Below are positions 21,273 through 33,262 of a DNA stretch of 64,000 nucleotides, in pieces. The DNA comes from Chrysaora quinquecirrha (lineage: Eukaryota; Cnidaria; Scyphozoa; Semaeostomeae; Pelagiidae). The position numbers were made by a program, and so were the translations under genes. The notes under the pieces were generated by a model, which saw nothing but the letters and a program-made list of their open reading frames with translations, was not told the origin of the DNA and made no database searches. Every line of letters begins with the position of its first letter. Position 1 is the first letter of the stretch. The stretch is taken from contig JACTAT010000108.1 in NCBI GenBank assembly GCA_014526335.1, positions 148,407 through 212,406 on the forward strand, given 5' to 3'.

Positions 21273-23166
21273 TATATTGCTTTAATTCTCTGCTTTAAAT
21301 ACCTTTATAAATAAAATCTTTTCGACTCTTATTTTGCCGTTTCTGTTATAGCACGTAATGAAAATATCGTGTAAGGTCAAAGATCTTTTTGCTTATTCGT
21401 AAAATATTTCTGGTACCTGTTCATTTCACTTTTTGGCCTTCCCATGTGCTTTTTCGTTGTTGTATTATGGGTAGTTTTTTTCGGGCTACTAACATGGCCC
21501 AGGATTGTAGGTTCAGGCTACGTTTTGCTACAGACGGTGGTCATACCAAAATCTGTGGCTATCTTCACCTGCAAATCTGATATAAAAATGATTTTTAAGG
21601 TAACCGTGCCTGGCCGGCGATACCGACCCAGGATGCTGTTAGGCTCATATCGCATTACGGTGTAGTGAATTGTAGTGAAAATTCGCATGCTGCATGTTAA
21701 ATCTTAAAAATATGTAGTTTCTTGAAGAATGTTATCCTTTGTGGTGGGAAAAACAAAGTAGATGCGTAATAGTGTTTCAAATCGCAGGGGTACATTTTGC
21801 CACATATAAGGAGCAAGACACCTGAAATTCATACTTTCCTTAAACTACAACATCACATTGTGTAGTAAAATGAATACGTAGAGCCCGCTGGCCTAGAAAG
21901 ATTCTAAAGCTTGGTCGAATGATAATTTTTAGTCTTAACAAGCGATTAATGGTGGCAAAAAAACTGTAGCCTCGCATCCCGACATATTTAAGAGGCTACA
22001 TCCAGTGGCGGAATGGCCTTTCCCTAAGGTTTCCTTTTCAACATGTTCTACTAGTAGCTCCAGTTAGTAACTGTACGCCCTGTAGATAAAACACTCTAGA
22101 AAATCGATGGTTTGTGAAATAAAAGTAAGAACTGGAAATACCCTTGTATCCGTATGAAGTGAAATGTTTCCATCAAAAATTAAACTCTTCACTGATGATG
22201 TTTTTCTAACATGAAGTGAATTGTGATTATCGTGGAAATAACATTTGGTTAGTAAACACAACGAAAGGCTTGTTTCGATCAAATCAGACCTATGAAATTT
22301 CGCATTCTAAGAACATATATTGAAAACGGGTATATTTTTTAAAATCAGACGGCACGCCCTGAACGAAATTAAGGTTCATTTCCCCCTCCCCCGGGCCGTA
22401 AGGTCCTAGTTCCCTCTACTTGATCTATTTGTTTTTAAATTACAAGATCACAAGATATTCTTTCCAAGACCAAGCAATTGCAAATATCTAGAAAAACAGG
22501 TTTGAAACCCGGGTGCTATTAAAGGTTTAACGGCATCACAATATCATTCGTTCATTTCGTTGTTAAGCATTCCAGCTCAACTTGAGAAATATTAAGGACT
22601 CAAATGGATTTAGATATCATCTGATTACAGGGGATCCAAATTTTCTTATCCAAAATATTTCTTCTATTCAACCAGACCAGGCTTCTAGTCTCCAGTGAGA
22701 CACACTGGAAATTTTGCATGTTTTAACAGTTTTCGACATTTCAAGCGGCAACTGATCAGTTTTCTCGCTGATAAAAAACGACGTGAAAGCAGGTCTCTGG
22801 CTGTGTAAAACTATGCTTTTCAAGAGGAGATCTCTTCACAAGACTATCCGGCAGCTGTCAGACTTAGTCGTAATTTTATAAAAATTCAGCCCTAGCCAAA
22901 TTAATATTTTAAAGCTTAATCGTGTTAAACAGAAAGGCTTAATACGCCTTTGGATTTAATAAAGATCAAGGTTTGTATTTAGACAATAAAACTCAAAGAT
23001 CATTCTTTTGTTCAAAGCTACCGGTTATGGTCAAGCATGTTTAATAGAAGTGGCTGGTCACTGCACACGAGGAATTTAAGTAATATAACAACATATGTTT
23101 TTGCGTGATACAGTTTTTAACACAGTTACGGCTTAAATTCTTAAAACAGTTTAACGTCTATTCGAA
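21273..23166. other. Spacer between divergent coiled-coil genes
   Basis: This spacer of 1.9 kb lies head-to-head between the two coiled-coil frames and must hold both promoters. I recognise no gene or repeat in it. Confidence 0.4.
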
Positions 23167-24154
23167 ATGGAGAAGACCAATTATTTTGATATGGAAGAAA
23201 TATCACAGGATGATTTGTTTGAGCAACTAGATTCTATTTTCGTGAAAGAATCAGAAATTCTAGACGAGCATCTTGATGTTGAAGAATGTGAAGGGTTGCT
23301 AATAAATCGTGATCTTGATAGGCCTTATAAACAAGCTGTGTCAAAAGGCGATTTCGATTCTCAAAGAATTGCTGATAAAGCTGACGGCAAAACAGAGAAA
23401 CTCGAAGAAAAATCTAAACCTGCTGAAAGCACACAGAAGTCTGGGAATTCCTTGTTAAGAAGAACAATTTCTGAATTGGAAAGAGCACTGTGTGATACAA
23501 AGGCGTTGCTTGCTAAAAGGGACATGGAAAACAACAAAGTGCGTTCCTCGTTAACGTCAATTCAGGGAGAGTTAGATGACGAGAAAGCAAAGTCTTTTCA
23601 ACAAGAACAACAACTAAAAGAAAAGGATGAAATTATTGAAGAACTCAAAAGTCAGCTTTGTCAAGAGCAAAACATCAAGGTTACGATACAGGAAAACCCA
23701 AAAAAGACGAAAAGAGACTTGCTGTAGTGCATCTGAGGAACTTTGTCGAGTTGAAAAACAGAATATCAAACTGGAGGAACAACTTGAAAATATGAAAGCT
23801 GAACTGCTGAATTATACTAATGGATTGCTAACAAGACCGGATCGAATGCATTCAAAAGAGACCCCTTCATCGATAGTGCCTGAAAATCGCGGTACGAAAT
23901 GTAAGCATGTACAGAGAGAAAGAGATCTACAAATGAAATTACGTATGAAATTCATGCGTGATGCTTTCTTCTATTTTATGATTGACTATCATGCGGAGGA
24001 GCAATTAAGAGCAATCTTGGCTATTTTAGAATATGAAGATAAACGGCAAGACCTGATCGTCGAATCACACAAAATGAGACAAAAAGGTCGTAAATTTTCT
24101 GTTTCACAAGTTTCTAGCAGAAAACTCACTTTTGTCCAAGAGGAGTTAAAATGA
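23167..24154 (+). pseudogene. Coiled-coil paralogue with a +1 frameshift
   Basis: An open frame from ATG 23167 stops at 23727. The next frame is open through the same region and continues to a stop at 24152-24154, with coiled-coil sequence on both sides. The switch of one base falls near 23694-23710, at a CCC-A6 run. After the switch the sequence gives ETCCSASEELCRVEKQ, in the position of the cysteine cluster of the - strand paralogue. Possible causes are a real inactivating indel, an assembly error in the homopolymer, a tiny intron or recoding; I cannot separate these. The C-terminal part is basic and lacks a CaaX box. Confidence 0.55.
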
Positions 24155-24440
24155 TACGTTCTTGTTTCATTATGCTTGAGATATAAGCAGTCCCATATTC
24201 TGTAAGCTTTTCCTCTTCGATAATTATTCCAGAGCGTTTCATTTCATATGAACTTTACATTCCTCACCAGATATTTTTGCAGTAATGTATAGGAATATAT
24301 TTTTCCCTTTAATTTCATTCATGAGTATTGTTTCTCAGCATATGAGCCAAACCAGCTTGATTACACGCGCTTAGGTTCTCAATAATAGCCAGAGCCCCTG
24401 CCTATTCATTTTCTCGAGATCTCACGCCCCCCGCAATCTT

Positions 24441-24754
24441 AGGCCCTGGCCAAATGAACTGAACATTTCCTGAACTTTTCAGCCTCTTTTTCGTGCAATT
24501 TTTTTGGCGCGAAATCGAGAAAACACTGAGAAAGTTGCCGTATGTCGGATAAATCTCCATTGCTTGTTTAGTTGAGTGGCCAAATGAGCTGAACGTACCA
24601 CTGAACAAATTTTGTTCACCAAACATTTTTGACTCCTATCAAACATTCACTGAACAATGTTCAGTCACTGAACAAGGTGGTCAAATGAACTGGATTTTTC
24701 ACTGAACTTCAATGTTCAGTACTGTAAGATGTTCAGTTCATTTGTCAAGTGCCT
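24441..24754. mobile_element. MITE with TGAACTGAACAT ends
   Basis: The left end AGGCCCTGGCCAAATGAACT and the right end, whose complement is AGGCACTTGACAAATGAACT, form inverted repeats. The interior has many copies of ACTGAACA and its complement TGTTCAGT. It is about 314 bp long and noncoding. Confidence 0.75.
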
Positions 24755-26500
24755 TACTATAGGGCCTCCGCTTATTCGCTTTTGCAGTAGAATGGAGAAT
24801 CAAACATTTAATTCTATTCAGTGTAAAGGCCAAAAGAGCACATTTTAATTAAATCTAGAGTTTGCCAAGAGTTTCCTGATAGGCAATGAATCGATTACAA
24901 ACCCCTGCATATTCGAACTCTGTATACCCCTGCATATTCCACCTTTGCGTCTCGAGGAAAGTGCAGTCAGCACGTCTTTTCTAACCCCCTAGAGTTATTA
25001 TGAACCTAAGAGTACTGGACATAGAAATTATAACATTAGATCATAACCAACAGGACCCACTCTAATGCCTATCAGGTAGATAGATGTATTACCCGAAACC
25101 CAGTTATCGCAGCTACCATCTTTAATTGTTGTTATTGTCAGAAAACTGCTCAAATTTTGACTTGTGACTTTGGCATGCAAAAATGCGGCCACCCTGGAAC
25201 CAATCAGATTGTCGCATTTTTATCGCTGTAGTTTTACTGGCTTAATGATTTCCTTTCACTCTTATTGCGATTTGATTATGCGTCAGATAGAACGATAGAG
25301 CAACTTGTAGCCAATCAGTGAGCAGCAGACAAAAATGGCAAAGGCGACTTTCGATCACAACACTCGAATTTGGAAGACAAGTTTAATCCAAAGCTGGCCG
25401 CTTTTGAACAATTTAAGGATATGAGTTAGACCTAGACCTATTACTTGAGTTCTCAACATTGAGTTCAAATGCAGGACGATCAAACTACGACTCATAATCG
25501 ACCAGTAACCTTTTGGTCTTACTTTTTTTGCCTCGTTCTCAGATTACCATGGTTACAATGATGTCAAGGCCTAAATCTACCGGGTTTGAAACGCCGTGAA
25601 AAACGTTTCTTCTACGTAAACCTAGATTCACTCATTTCGTAGAATAGTTAAAAACAGTCCTTATGACGCTCATTCCGAACGTTTAATACAATTAAAACTA
25701 TTTCACATCGAGGGGTTTTTTGGAGGTGGGTGCTTTTCACCCCTACTGAACAATCAGCTGTAAAAACTTAACTGTGCACTTTTTAGTAGTGAAAACGACT
25801 GACTTTTACTTAAATTTAATACTTTACAAGTTGACGCAAACTTAATATTAATTAATTTAGTCACGGGACCACACAATGCCCATATCTGGACAGCAGTCAC
25901 AGGGAAGGACACAAATTTGCTAATGATTTTTTTTATATCTGGTCCATGTTTTATTCACATAGATTGTGTAATATACATCAATGAACTTGTCTTTTCAAGG
26001 CCTATACAATTTGTTCACAATTTTCGTAATTTAATAATGTTTTATTCCGATGGCGTCTCAAATCTAATTGAAATTGACAGCATTTTGAATATTTATAATT
26101 TTTGAAATTTTGGATTTGTAAATCTAACAAAATTAAAAATATTCCTGAAGAATGGATTCCCTATGACGTCAAGACCTTCCGAGTCACTTCGGTGTTGGAT
26201 AATTACACAAATACCGCTGGTTTGATGAAACATAGCAACGCTATCGCAATGTCCGGACTATAATCGTGAGGACTATAATCGTCGTCATAAGCGTCATCGT
26301 CATCATTGTCATCATCATAATCTCTATATTGGTCGTTTGATAGTTGATGTAGGATCTTATTCATTGTAGCTACGTTGGTAATATTTTGAGAATACCTCTT
26401 TGTGTATATTTTCTCCTATTTTTAAGAACGCATAAACTTCTGTTTGGACAGACACAGAACGAGTTCGTTTTCTCACTTGGTCTCCAATTAATTCTATTGA
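24755..26500. other. Intergenic, nothing recognised
   Basis: AT-rich with short open frames only. A small GTCATCATC-rich patch lies at 26278-26325. Confidence 0.4.
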
Positions 26501-26589
26501 TCTTCCCGCTGTATCTGGCCAGCTGATTGGTGTTTAAAACACAATGCCAATTCAGCTTTCTGATTGATGCATTCCTAGCCGCATCTGGG

Positions 26590-27317
26590 TATAAATTCCG
26601 CCTTGTTCATTGCTTCCGTCTGTTTCTGACGTTCATACTCTGAGGAGTGTCAGACAAAAAAATCTTTAGTATGCCCAATAATATTTCCGCTGTTCATCGC
26701 ATTTTTGAAGTTTTGTACTACTCTAAAACTATTTACAAATATCACTGTAATGAACTGGAAATCTTCATCATTGCAAAGTGTTTTCCCACAGTAAATTGTT
26801 GGAAACGATTGATTCTCTGACTTTGTATCTTGAAATACTCCTATTGGTTGATTACTCTCACGTGTAGCAAATGTTAACAATTGAAAAATAATTAGGATCA
26901 GATGGCTAAAAAAGTTGAACCAGCCAGTTGTTCTTCCATCTCATTCCATTCACCATCACTATCAAAACAGTCATTAGAATCATTAATCTCGTTTTCATTA
27001 GTATTTTCTTCATTCTGATCACTGAATTCTTCTGTATCTTTTTCATTTTCAAAAATTACATTCAAAATGACAGTACTGATTTCTGCTTTTCTTCAAGACT
27101 TCTTCGTGATGTGCAGGTTTTTAGCTTTTTACTGACTTATTCTTTTCGTTAAACTGTCTTTGTAATGTGCAAGATTTTTCGCTTTATGCTGATTTCTCTT
27201 TTTCGTTAGAATTTCTTTGTAATGTTTAGGGTTTTTTTGCTTTTTATCTCTTCTTAACTTCTTTAGCAATTTGCTAAACCGTATTTCTTTTTTCGATATC
27301 GCCGATTTCTTTCGCAC
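26590..27317 (-). pseudogene. Remnant of a Helitron-associated helicase-type protein
   Basis: On the - strand a frame from 27317 has basic repeats (KNPKHYKEILTKKRN, then KNLAHYKDSLTKR). Farther along, around 26730-26850, two frames give PIGVFQDTKSENQSFPTIYCGK and then, after a shift, FPVHYSDICK. I associate the basic N-terminal repeats and the PIGxFQD/FPTIxCG/VHYSDICK motifs with large Helitron- or Pif1-helicase-like proteins common in cnidarian genomes. Several stops and frameshifts break it and no helicase part remains. Confidence 0.42.
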
Positions 27318-27857
27318 GCTAATGGCCCTTTATGCTCTAAAATAGATGTTTAACATTTTTTTCTACTTCGAAACTGGTTATAAGCATATTCATTAATCCC
27401 ATTAGTCACGTGACAAATTGATTTCCAACATGTTGGATCACAACCTATTCTTAGCAACGCGTAAAAACGCAAACGTTTCTGTTGAATTTATCGTTGCTTT
27501 TCGACATAAAAACTCGCTGAAGCTCTCTACTTGAATGATTCTTGTAGTCTATATCTTCAGTTGTGTACAATTTCACTTTGGGAACTGTTTTCTTAAAAAC
27601 TCTTAGAACACCTTCGACGGGAATCAACATTTTCTGACTCAATAAATACCATGTTTTACGTAGTACAACTGTTTTGACGCCAAGGCCATATTTGGTCATT
27701 ATTGCGGTTAGTCTCTCAAGTCCATGCCTCCTTCATCCTCCGCTGCGTATTGGACCATGCTGTCCACCCGCCTTCCTTGTCTTCACATATTGTCAGGGTT
27801 CAGCCTACATTACTTTTCGCTACGAAGTTTACAGTCAAGATTAGTCGTATTAGCATC
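27318..27857. other. Upstream part of the DIRS-type element
   Basis: An 82-codon - strand frame (27451-27699) has no domain. Some of this stretch should be the 5' terminal region of the DIRS-type element, but I could not find its terminal repeat. Confidence 0.35.
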
Positions 27858-28672
27858 ATGCCTCCAGCCAAGTCAAAGCGGATTGGCAATGAGCAACAAC
27901 GCTCTAGGGAATCGGATAGCAAGAAATCCTATGAAGATTGGTGCCGCCTTGCTAGAGACACTCTGCGTCTTCGAGCTGCAAAATATGGCCTACCCACAAC
28001 AGGAGGAAAAAACATACTCGCCTTACGCCTGCTGCATTATTTCAACCCTGGGGCAGAAAACAACTCAGGGTCGTCCGTTCGATCGGCAAGCCCAGAACCA
28101 GAGCGTTCATCATCAAATGAATCTGATGTTGTCCAGCTATCTAGGCAGGATTTACGGACCCTGATTCAAAAATAAATCAGAAGCAGCGGAAGAATTTCAA
28201 CCAACGACAACACTGTTAGGCCTGTGTCTTCAATACAGAATGCTCCTCAACCACTATCTCCAGCTTCCGTTATTGCAGAACCAAATGAGCTTCAACTGGA
28301 GCCATCAAATACAAATTCAGCAACTATCCAGTCCTTGCAGACCAGCTCACTCCAAGCAGGTAATTCAAATGCGCCGATTTTCTACTCAAGTATTAATAAC
28401 CTACCCCCAATGTCCCAGAAGACCATAAAAGCTTTCAAAAAACAGGAATACATAGAATTTCACTCTCTGCTAACCAGCTCCCTTTATGATTCAGCTATCA
28501 ACCCAGGCCAAAACATTGCTGTCAAAGTCATTGATAATGACAGCATTTCCCACCACATTCACCACCACAAACAAGAAAAGTCAAAAGATATCCAACTTTC
28601 AGTCCTTGCTAGAAGCTTGGAACATCTTCATTCGGGGTATGGTCCACTTTCACCCTTCAACGGCAACTGAGC
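27858..28672 (+). pseudogene. DIRS-type element, ORF1 (SAP domain, gag-like)
   Basis: The frame opens at ATG 27858. A SAP-like DNA-binding motif follows (DTLRLRAAKYGLPTTGGKN at about residues 36-55 of this frame). The frame stops at 28173, and a second frame (28224-28670) carries a proline/serine-rich gag-like region, so the ORF is broken. It lies directly upstream of the zinc-knuckle and polymerase parts of the same element. Confidence 0.65.
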
Positions 28673-28727
28673 TTCTGGCCTACCAGGAGTCAATCTGCTT
28701 CTTTGCCCGCAATTACAACTTTCATCT

Positions 28728-29133
28728 GTGGCATATTTTGCATTTCGTATGACAATGGCCATAAATAAGTCTCTGTCATGGGCGAGAATAGACGAATACG
28801 CATTGACAAAGTTCCTCAGAGCCCCTCAAAACACATCAACCAACCCTACCTGTTATAAATGCTCACAACCAGGCCATTATGAAAACAACTGCCCAAACGA
28901 GTCTTTTCGTCCCCAAACCTTTCGCAACCCAGCAAGTCAATATTTCAACCGGCCACAGTTTCTCTACACTAACAACAGCGCAAATAACAACAGCCAAAGA
29001 ACCAGCACAGAGAGGTGCAGATTTTTCAACACTGGGGCCTGTAGAAACGATCAATGCCCCTTCAAACACACGTGCAACAGATGCGGAGGCCCTCACGCAG
29101 GAACATTATGTAAACGAGCTGAAAAAAAATTAA
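28728..29133 (+). pseudogene. DIRS-type element, zinc-knuckle region
   Basis: A CCHC knuckle (CYKCSQPGHYENNC) is followed by a CCCH-type finger (CRFFNTGACRNDQCPFKHTC) and a further CxxC (CNRCGGPHAGTLC). This order is typical of the gag-like protein of DIRS/Ngaro elements of aquatic animals. Confidence 0.7.
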
Positions 29134-30689
29134 TCCCATTCCTAGGAATCCAATTACACCTATCAAGATTGATCAATTGTCGTCAGAACTCATCGATTAT
29201 CCTGATAAGGCAAAATCAAATAACTTAGTATGTAGCTTAACAAATGGTTTAAAAATTGGTTATAAGGGTCCAGACTTTTTCAATATTACAAAAAACTTGA
29301 AGTCTGCTGCAGACAATAATCCCACAGCGATAGCAGATAATATACTGATTGAACTCAAAGCAGGCCGGGTTGCAGGCCCATTTACTTATTCACCCTTCCC
29401 AGATCTACGTACGTCACCCATTGGTATAGTACCCAAGAAGGAAGCCGGTAAATTTCGAATTATAACAGACTTATCTTCTCCGAAAGGTCTTTCAATTAAT
29501 GACTTCATCGATGATTCCAAGGCAACAGTTAATTTTAATCATTTTGACGAGGCCGTGAATATTGTATCAACCCTTGGTTCTGGAGCCCTAATGGCTTAAG
29601 TTGATATAAAGAGCGCGATTAGAATTTGCCCAGTGCACCCAGATGATTGGCATTTACTGGGGTTTTCGTTTAAGGATTATATTTTTGTTGATCTTTGCTT
29701 GCCATTTGACCTAAGGTCATCTGTTAATCGCTTTACTCAACTTGCTGAAGTCTTGTTATGGATTATGAAACACAATTATAACATTATTGATAGTACACAT
29801 TATTTGGATTTCTGATTGATTTCTTCCTAGCTGCCCCCCGGATTCCCCATTGTTTTCCGATCGTTTGCAAACGACTACACGCATTTTCAACAAACTAGGC
29901 GTACCTCTGGCCCCAGATAAGATTGTGGAACCGACGAAATCGATAACCTATTTAGGTATAGAGATAGTCAGCGAGCAAATGCAGCTGAAACTACCAGCTG
30001 ATAAACTAACAGACACACTGTCATTGTTACATTCTTGGTCGTCAAAAAAGAAATGCACTAAGCGTGAGTTGTTATCGTTAATCGGGAAACTGTCATTCAT
30101 ATGTAAAATAATTCCATCAGGGAGAATTTTCCTTCGCCGGCTGATAGATTTATCAACCTCAGTTCAAAAATTAAGCCATCATATTTCCCTAAACAAACCA
30201 GCACGTGAAGATATCACCTGGTGGATCGAATAACTCCTTACTTGGAACGGGAAATATTCCATCTTGGACAAGAACATCACATACTCCCCGGACATCAATC
30301 TATTCACGGACGCCTCAGGCTCGGGTTTTGGGATATTCTTTGATGGCAAGTGGATTCAGTGGAAAGAGCTCTTCCCGATACGGGTAACTTGTTTCATCTG
30401 GGCCAAATCGTTTCACAAAAAGCGTTTATTGTGTCACTGCGACAACGAGGCAGTTGTAAAAATTTGGTCTACAGGCTCTTGCAAGTCTGCGGAAATATCC
30501 AGCTTACTTCGAAAAATGTTTTTTCTAACTGCGACGCATGAATTCACGTTGAATATAAAACACATTCCGGGGGTTCAAAATAGCATCGCTGATAGCCTTT
30601 CTCGTTTGCAGATGCAAAGGTTTCGTCAGTTAGCACCTACAGCCGAAACGATTGCAACTCAAGTTCCACATCAGGTATGGAATTGTTAA
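29134..30689 (+). pseudogene. DIRS-type element, reverse transcriptase and RNase H
   Basis: Frame 29177-29599 gives the RT fingers (SPIGIVPKKEAGKFRIITDL) and stops with TAA just before VDIKSA, motif A. Frame 29600-29815 reaches the catalytic region but reads HYLDF and then a stop, so one of the two adjacent aspartates is lost and the frame breaks. The thumb follows at 29850-30233. RNase H follows at 30264-30689 with LFTDASGSGFG, CDNEAVV and NSIADSLSR. At least four breaks are present; the element is dead. Confidence 0.8.
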
Positions 30690-31651
30690 AATTAGATATG
30701 CAGTTCCTACAACGCATGTCAATCTCAACATCAACCAGACGCACTTATGAGCTAGGCCAGCGAGCATTTCAGGACTTTTGTGAAAGATTCCACTTGGTGC
30801 CCTACCCGCTTCAGGAGTACCCTACTCAATGCGCTTATTCACCACCTTCTTGGCAAGTTCCGTCAGCTATAAAACCATTCAAACGTATTTTGCAGCATTA
30901 CGTCACCGGCTTATTGAACTAGGCTATAGATCTGAATTTCAAAGTATGCACCAATTACGCCAGCTCCTTAGGGGTATAAAACGAACAGAGGGTCCTTCCA
31001 CGAGAGGCAAACGGCTGCCAATACACGACATGAAGATCCTCAAAGAGAACTTGAGAGCATCGGAAATGAATAACTATGATCAAGTCATGCTATGGGCAGC
31101 ATTCACAACAGCGTTCTTCGGTTTTCTTCGTTCTTCTGAATTTTGATCGCCAAAAAAAGATCATTATGATATTCAATCTACGTTATTAGTTCGCGACATT
31201 AAGCTCTTGGCAAACGAAGCTGTTATAGCACTGAAAATCTCAAAGACAGACCCATTTCGAAATGGTCAAGAGATCCGTCTAGCAGCATCTGGAACCAGTA
31301 TCTGGCCTCTTCGCTCATTATAATATCATCTGCAAAACTGTACGGAAAGTTCCAAATCAGCCTTCGTGTTTACTGATAACTCTTACCTTACACGTCTAAT
31401 CAGATATACTTAAACAATTACTTAAAAATTCCAACATTATAGTTCAATACTCTTCCTATAGTTTTCGTATTGGTGCTGCCACAACAGCCGCAGCAGCAGG
31501 GACGCCAGACTGGCTGATTAAGTCCCTTGGTCGCTGGTCAAGTGATTGTTACCAGCAGTATATAAGAACCCCCATATCGTCCATACACTCGATCCCTAGA
31601 ATCTTAGCTACAACTACAGCTAATCCTAGCCACCCATGGAGCACTTACTAA
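30677..31651 (+). pseudogene. DIRS-type element, tyrosine recombinase
   Basis: The N-terminal SAM-like part (STSTRRTYELGQRAFQDFC) and core (TIQTYFAALRHRL) are followed by FFGFLRSSEF, which carries the first catalytic Arg. After several stops come YSFRIGAATTAAAAG and LGRWSSDCYQQYI, which carry the second Arg and the nucleophilic Tyr. The position usually occupied by His in the HxxR box is Tyr here. The last stop is at 31649-31651. A tyrosine recombinase downstream of RT/RNase H defines the DIRS order; these elements integrate without an integrase. Confidence 0.8.
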
Positions 31652-31878
31652 CTCACAGTAGTGGTCGGGGTCAATTTTTGGCGCTTCTTTGGCGTTATGG
31701 TCGCATATTCGCGACTTCCTGCTCGGCATCTTACTAGATTCAGTCCGCCTTATTTCATCATCACGGTATGCCCTATGTAGCTGCAGTTTAGTCCGACAAG
31801 AATGAATTCTGAAGTGTTGTTATTGTACCCTTAGGTAATACAGTCATTCATTCATTATTATATGCGGATGACCTCGTT

Positions 31879-33039
31879 TTGATTTCTCAAGATCCCCGTG
31901 ACCTTCAATCCCAACTAGATAAACTGGAATACTTCACCAAATCGATTAAAATTGAGGTCAATATGGATAAAACAAAAATCATGGTTCTTAGGAAAAATAA
32001 AAAAGTTCGGAAGTCTCGTGAAAGTAAGAAACTATGGAAAATAGGTGATAAATGTTTAAAACAATGTGAGTCACACAAGTACCTTGTGGTTACAATAAAA
32101 TCCAACGGTTCATTTTCTGATCATATTGACAAAATAAAAGAAAAAGCCCAGAAGTCTTATTATAGTCTTCTTTCAAAAAGCAGAGAGTGGGGTGGGTTTC
32201 AGCCAAGGCTTTTCCTTTATCTTTTTGATCACACGATAGTACCAATATTGAACTACGGTTCTGAAATTTGGGGATTCGACGATTGGGTTGAAATTGAAAC
32301 ACTGCATCTTTCAGCTTGTAAATACGCATTAGGTGTCAAATCTAATACAACAACTGATGCGGTATATGCTGAATTAGGCAGAACTTCTTTAAAATATAAC
32401 AGACATGTTAATATAATCAAATTCTTATTTCGGTTATCTAAATTAGACGATGTTCGCTATGCTAGTCTAGCTTATCAAAGTCTTAGTAAAGATGCTGATG
32501 AGGGTATCTCGAATTGGGTTTCAAAAGCTCGTAATCTCCAAACTGTGTATGGCATCCAAGACTCTGATAATTCGACTATCATTAAAACAAAGGTTAGGAA
32601 AATGTTTGAATCTGAAGTTTTAAACAACCTTAGAACTCAGATCATTGAAGATAAGAAATTAAAACTGTACGCATCCTATAAGTCTTCGTTCAAATTTGAA
32701 CCTTATCTCGATAGTCTAGTAGATTACAAGATTAGATCCACTGTTGCGAAAATACGACTTAGTTCCCATAATCTTCATATAGAAACAGGAAGATTTGGAA
32801 AGAACAAAACACCAAGGGAAGAGAGATTTTGTCCCTACTGTAAAACAAAAGGCCTAAACATAATTGAAGATGAAATTCATTTTATATCTTCTTGTTCTTT
32901 TTATGAAAACGAAAGAAAACAAATGCTAGATCATATATTTCAAAAATTTCCAAACACTGTTTCCCTTAATGATGAAAATATGTTTACATGGCTAATGTCC
33001 CAAGAGGAAAATGATGTAACAACAAAACTAGGAAATTTC
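31879..33039 (+). CDS. LINE ORF2 C-terminal half (RT palm to zinc finger)
   Basis: About 390 codons are open from the YADD motif. Visible parts are palm motif C (YADD), the thumb with HKYLVVTIKSNGSFSDHI, the LNYGSEIWG motif shared by CR1/RTE-like elements, and a terminal RFCPYCKTK...HFISSCSFY zinc-finger-like motif. The endonuclease and the rest of the RT are missing because of 5' truncation, so it cannot move on its own. Confidence 0.75.
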
Positions 33040-33197
33040 TGTTATAAATTTGGTGTTTTCCACACACACAGCGACAATTACAAGAATGATTAAATATTGA
33101 TTATACATGCTTTTTACCAATACGCAGCAGATGCAGTTGCCAATTTGCAACTTAACATAAACAAGCTCATTAAATAGCTAAATTTAGACATTCCACA
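33040..33197 (-). repeat. Copia 3' LTR
   Basis: On the - strand it reads TGTGGAATGTCTAAATTT to ATTTATAACA. It matches the copy at 35935-36087, with an extra ACAC and an extra T. It is flanked by ATTTC on its outer side. Confidence 0.9.
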
Positions 33198-33206
33198 CTC
33201 CCACTT
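33198..33206 (-). promoter_or_regulatory. Copia polypurine tract
   Basis: AAGTGGGAG on the - strand lies directly before the 3' LTR, the standard position for plus-strand priming. Confidence 0.8.
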
Positions 33207-33262
33207 AATGAGAGGTTTATGTAGGGTCCAAGTTAACTAAACCCATAGCAAGTCTCAATAGT

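Noticed and set aside
33040..33093. LINE ORF continuing into ...FGVFHTHSDNYKND
   Set aside because: These codons lie in the Copia LTR; the genuine LINE frame resumes after 36088.
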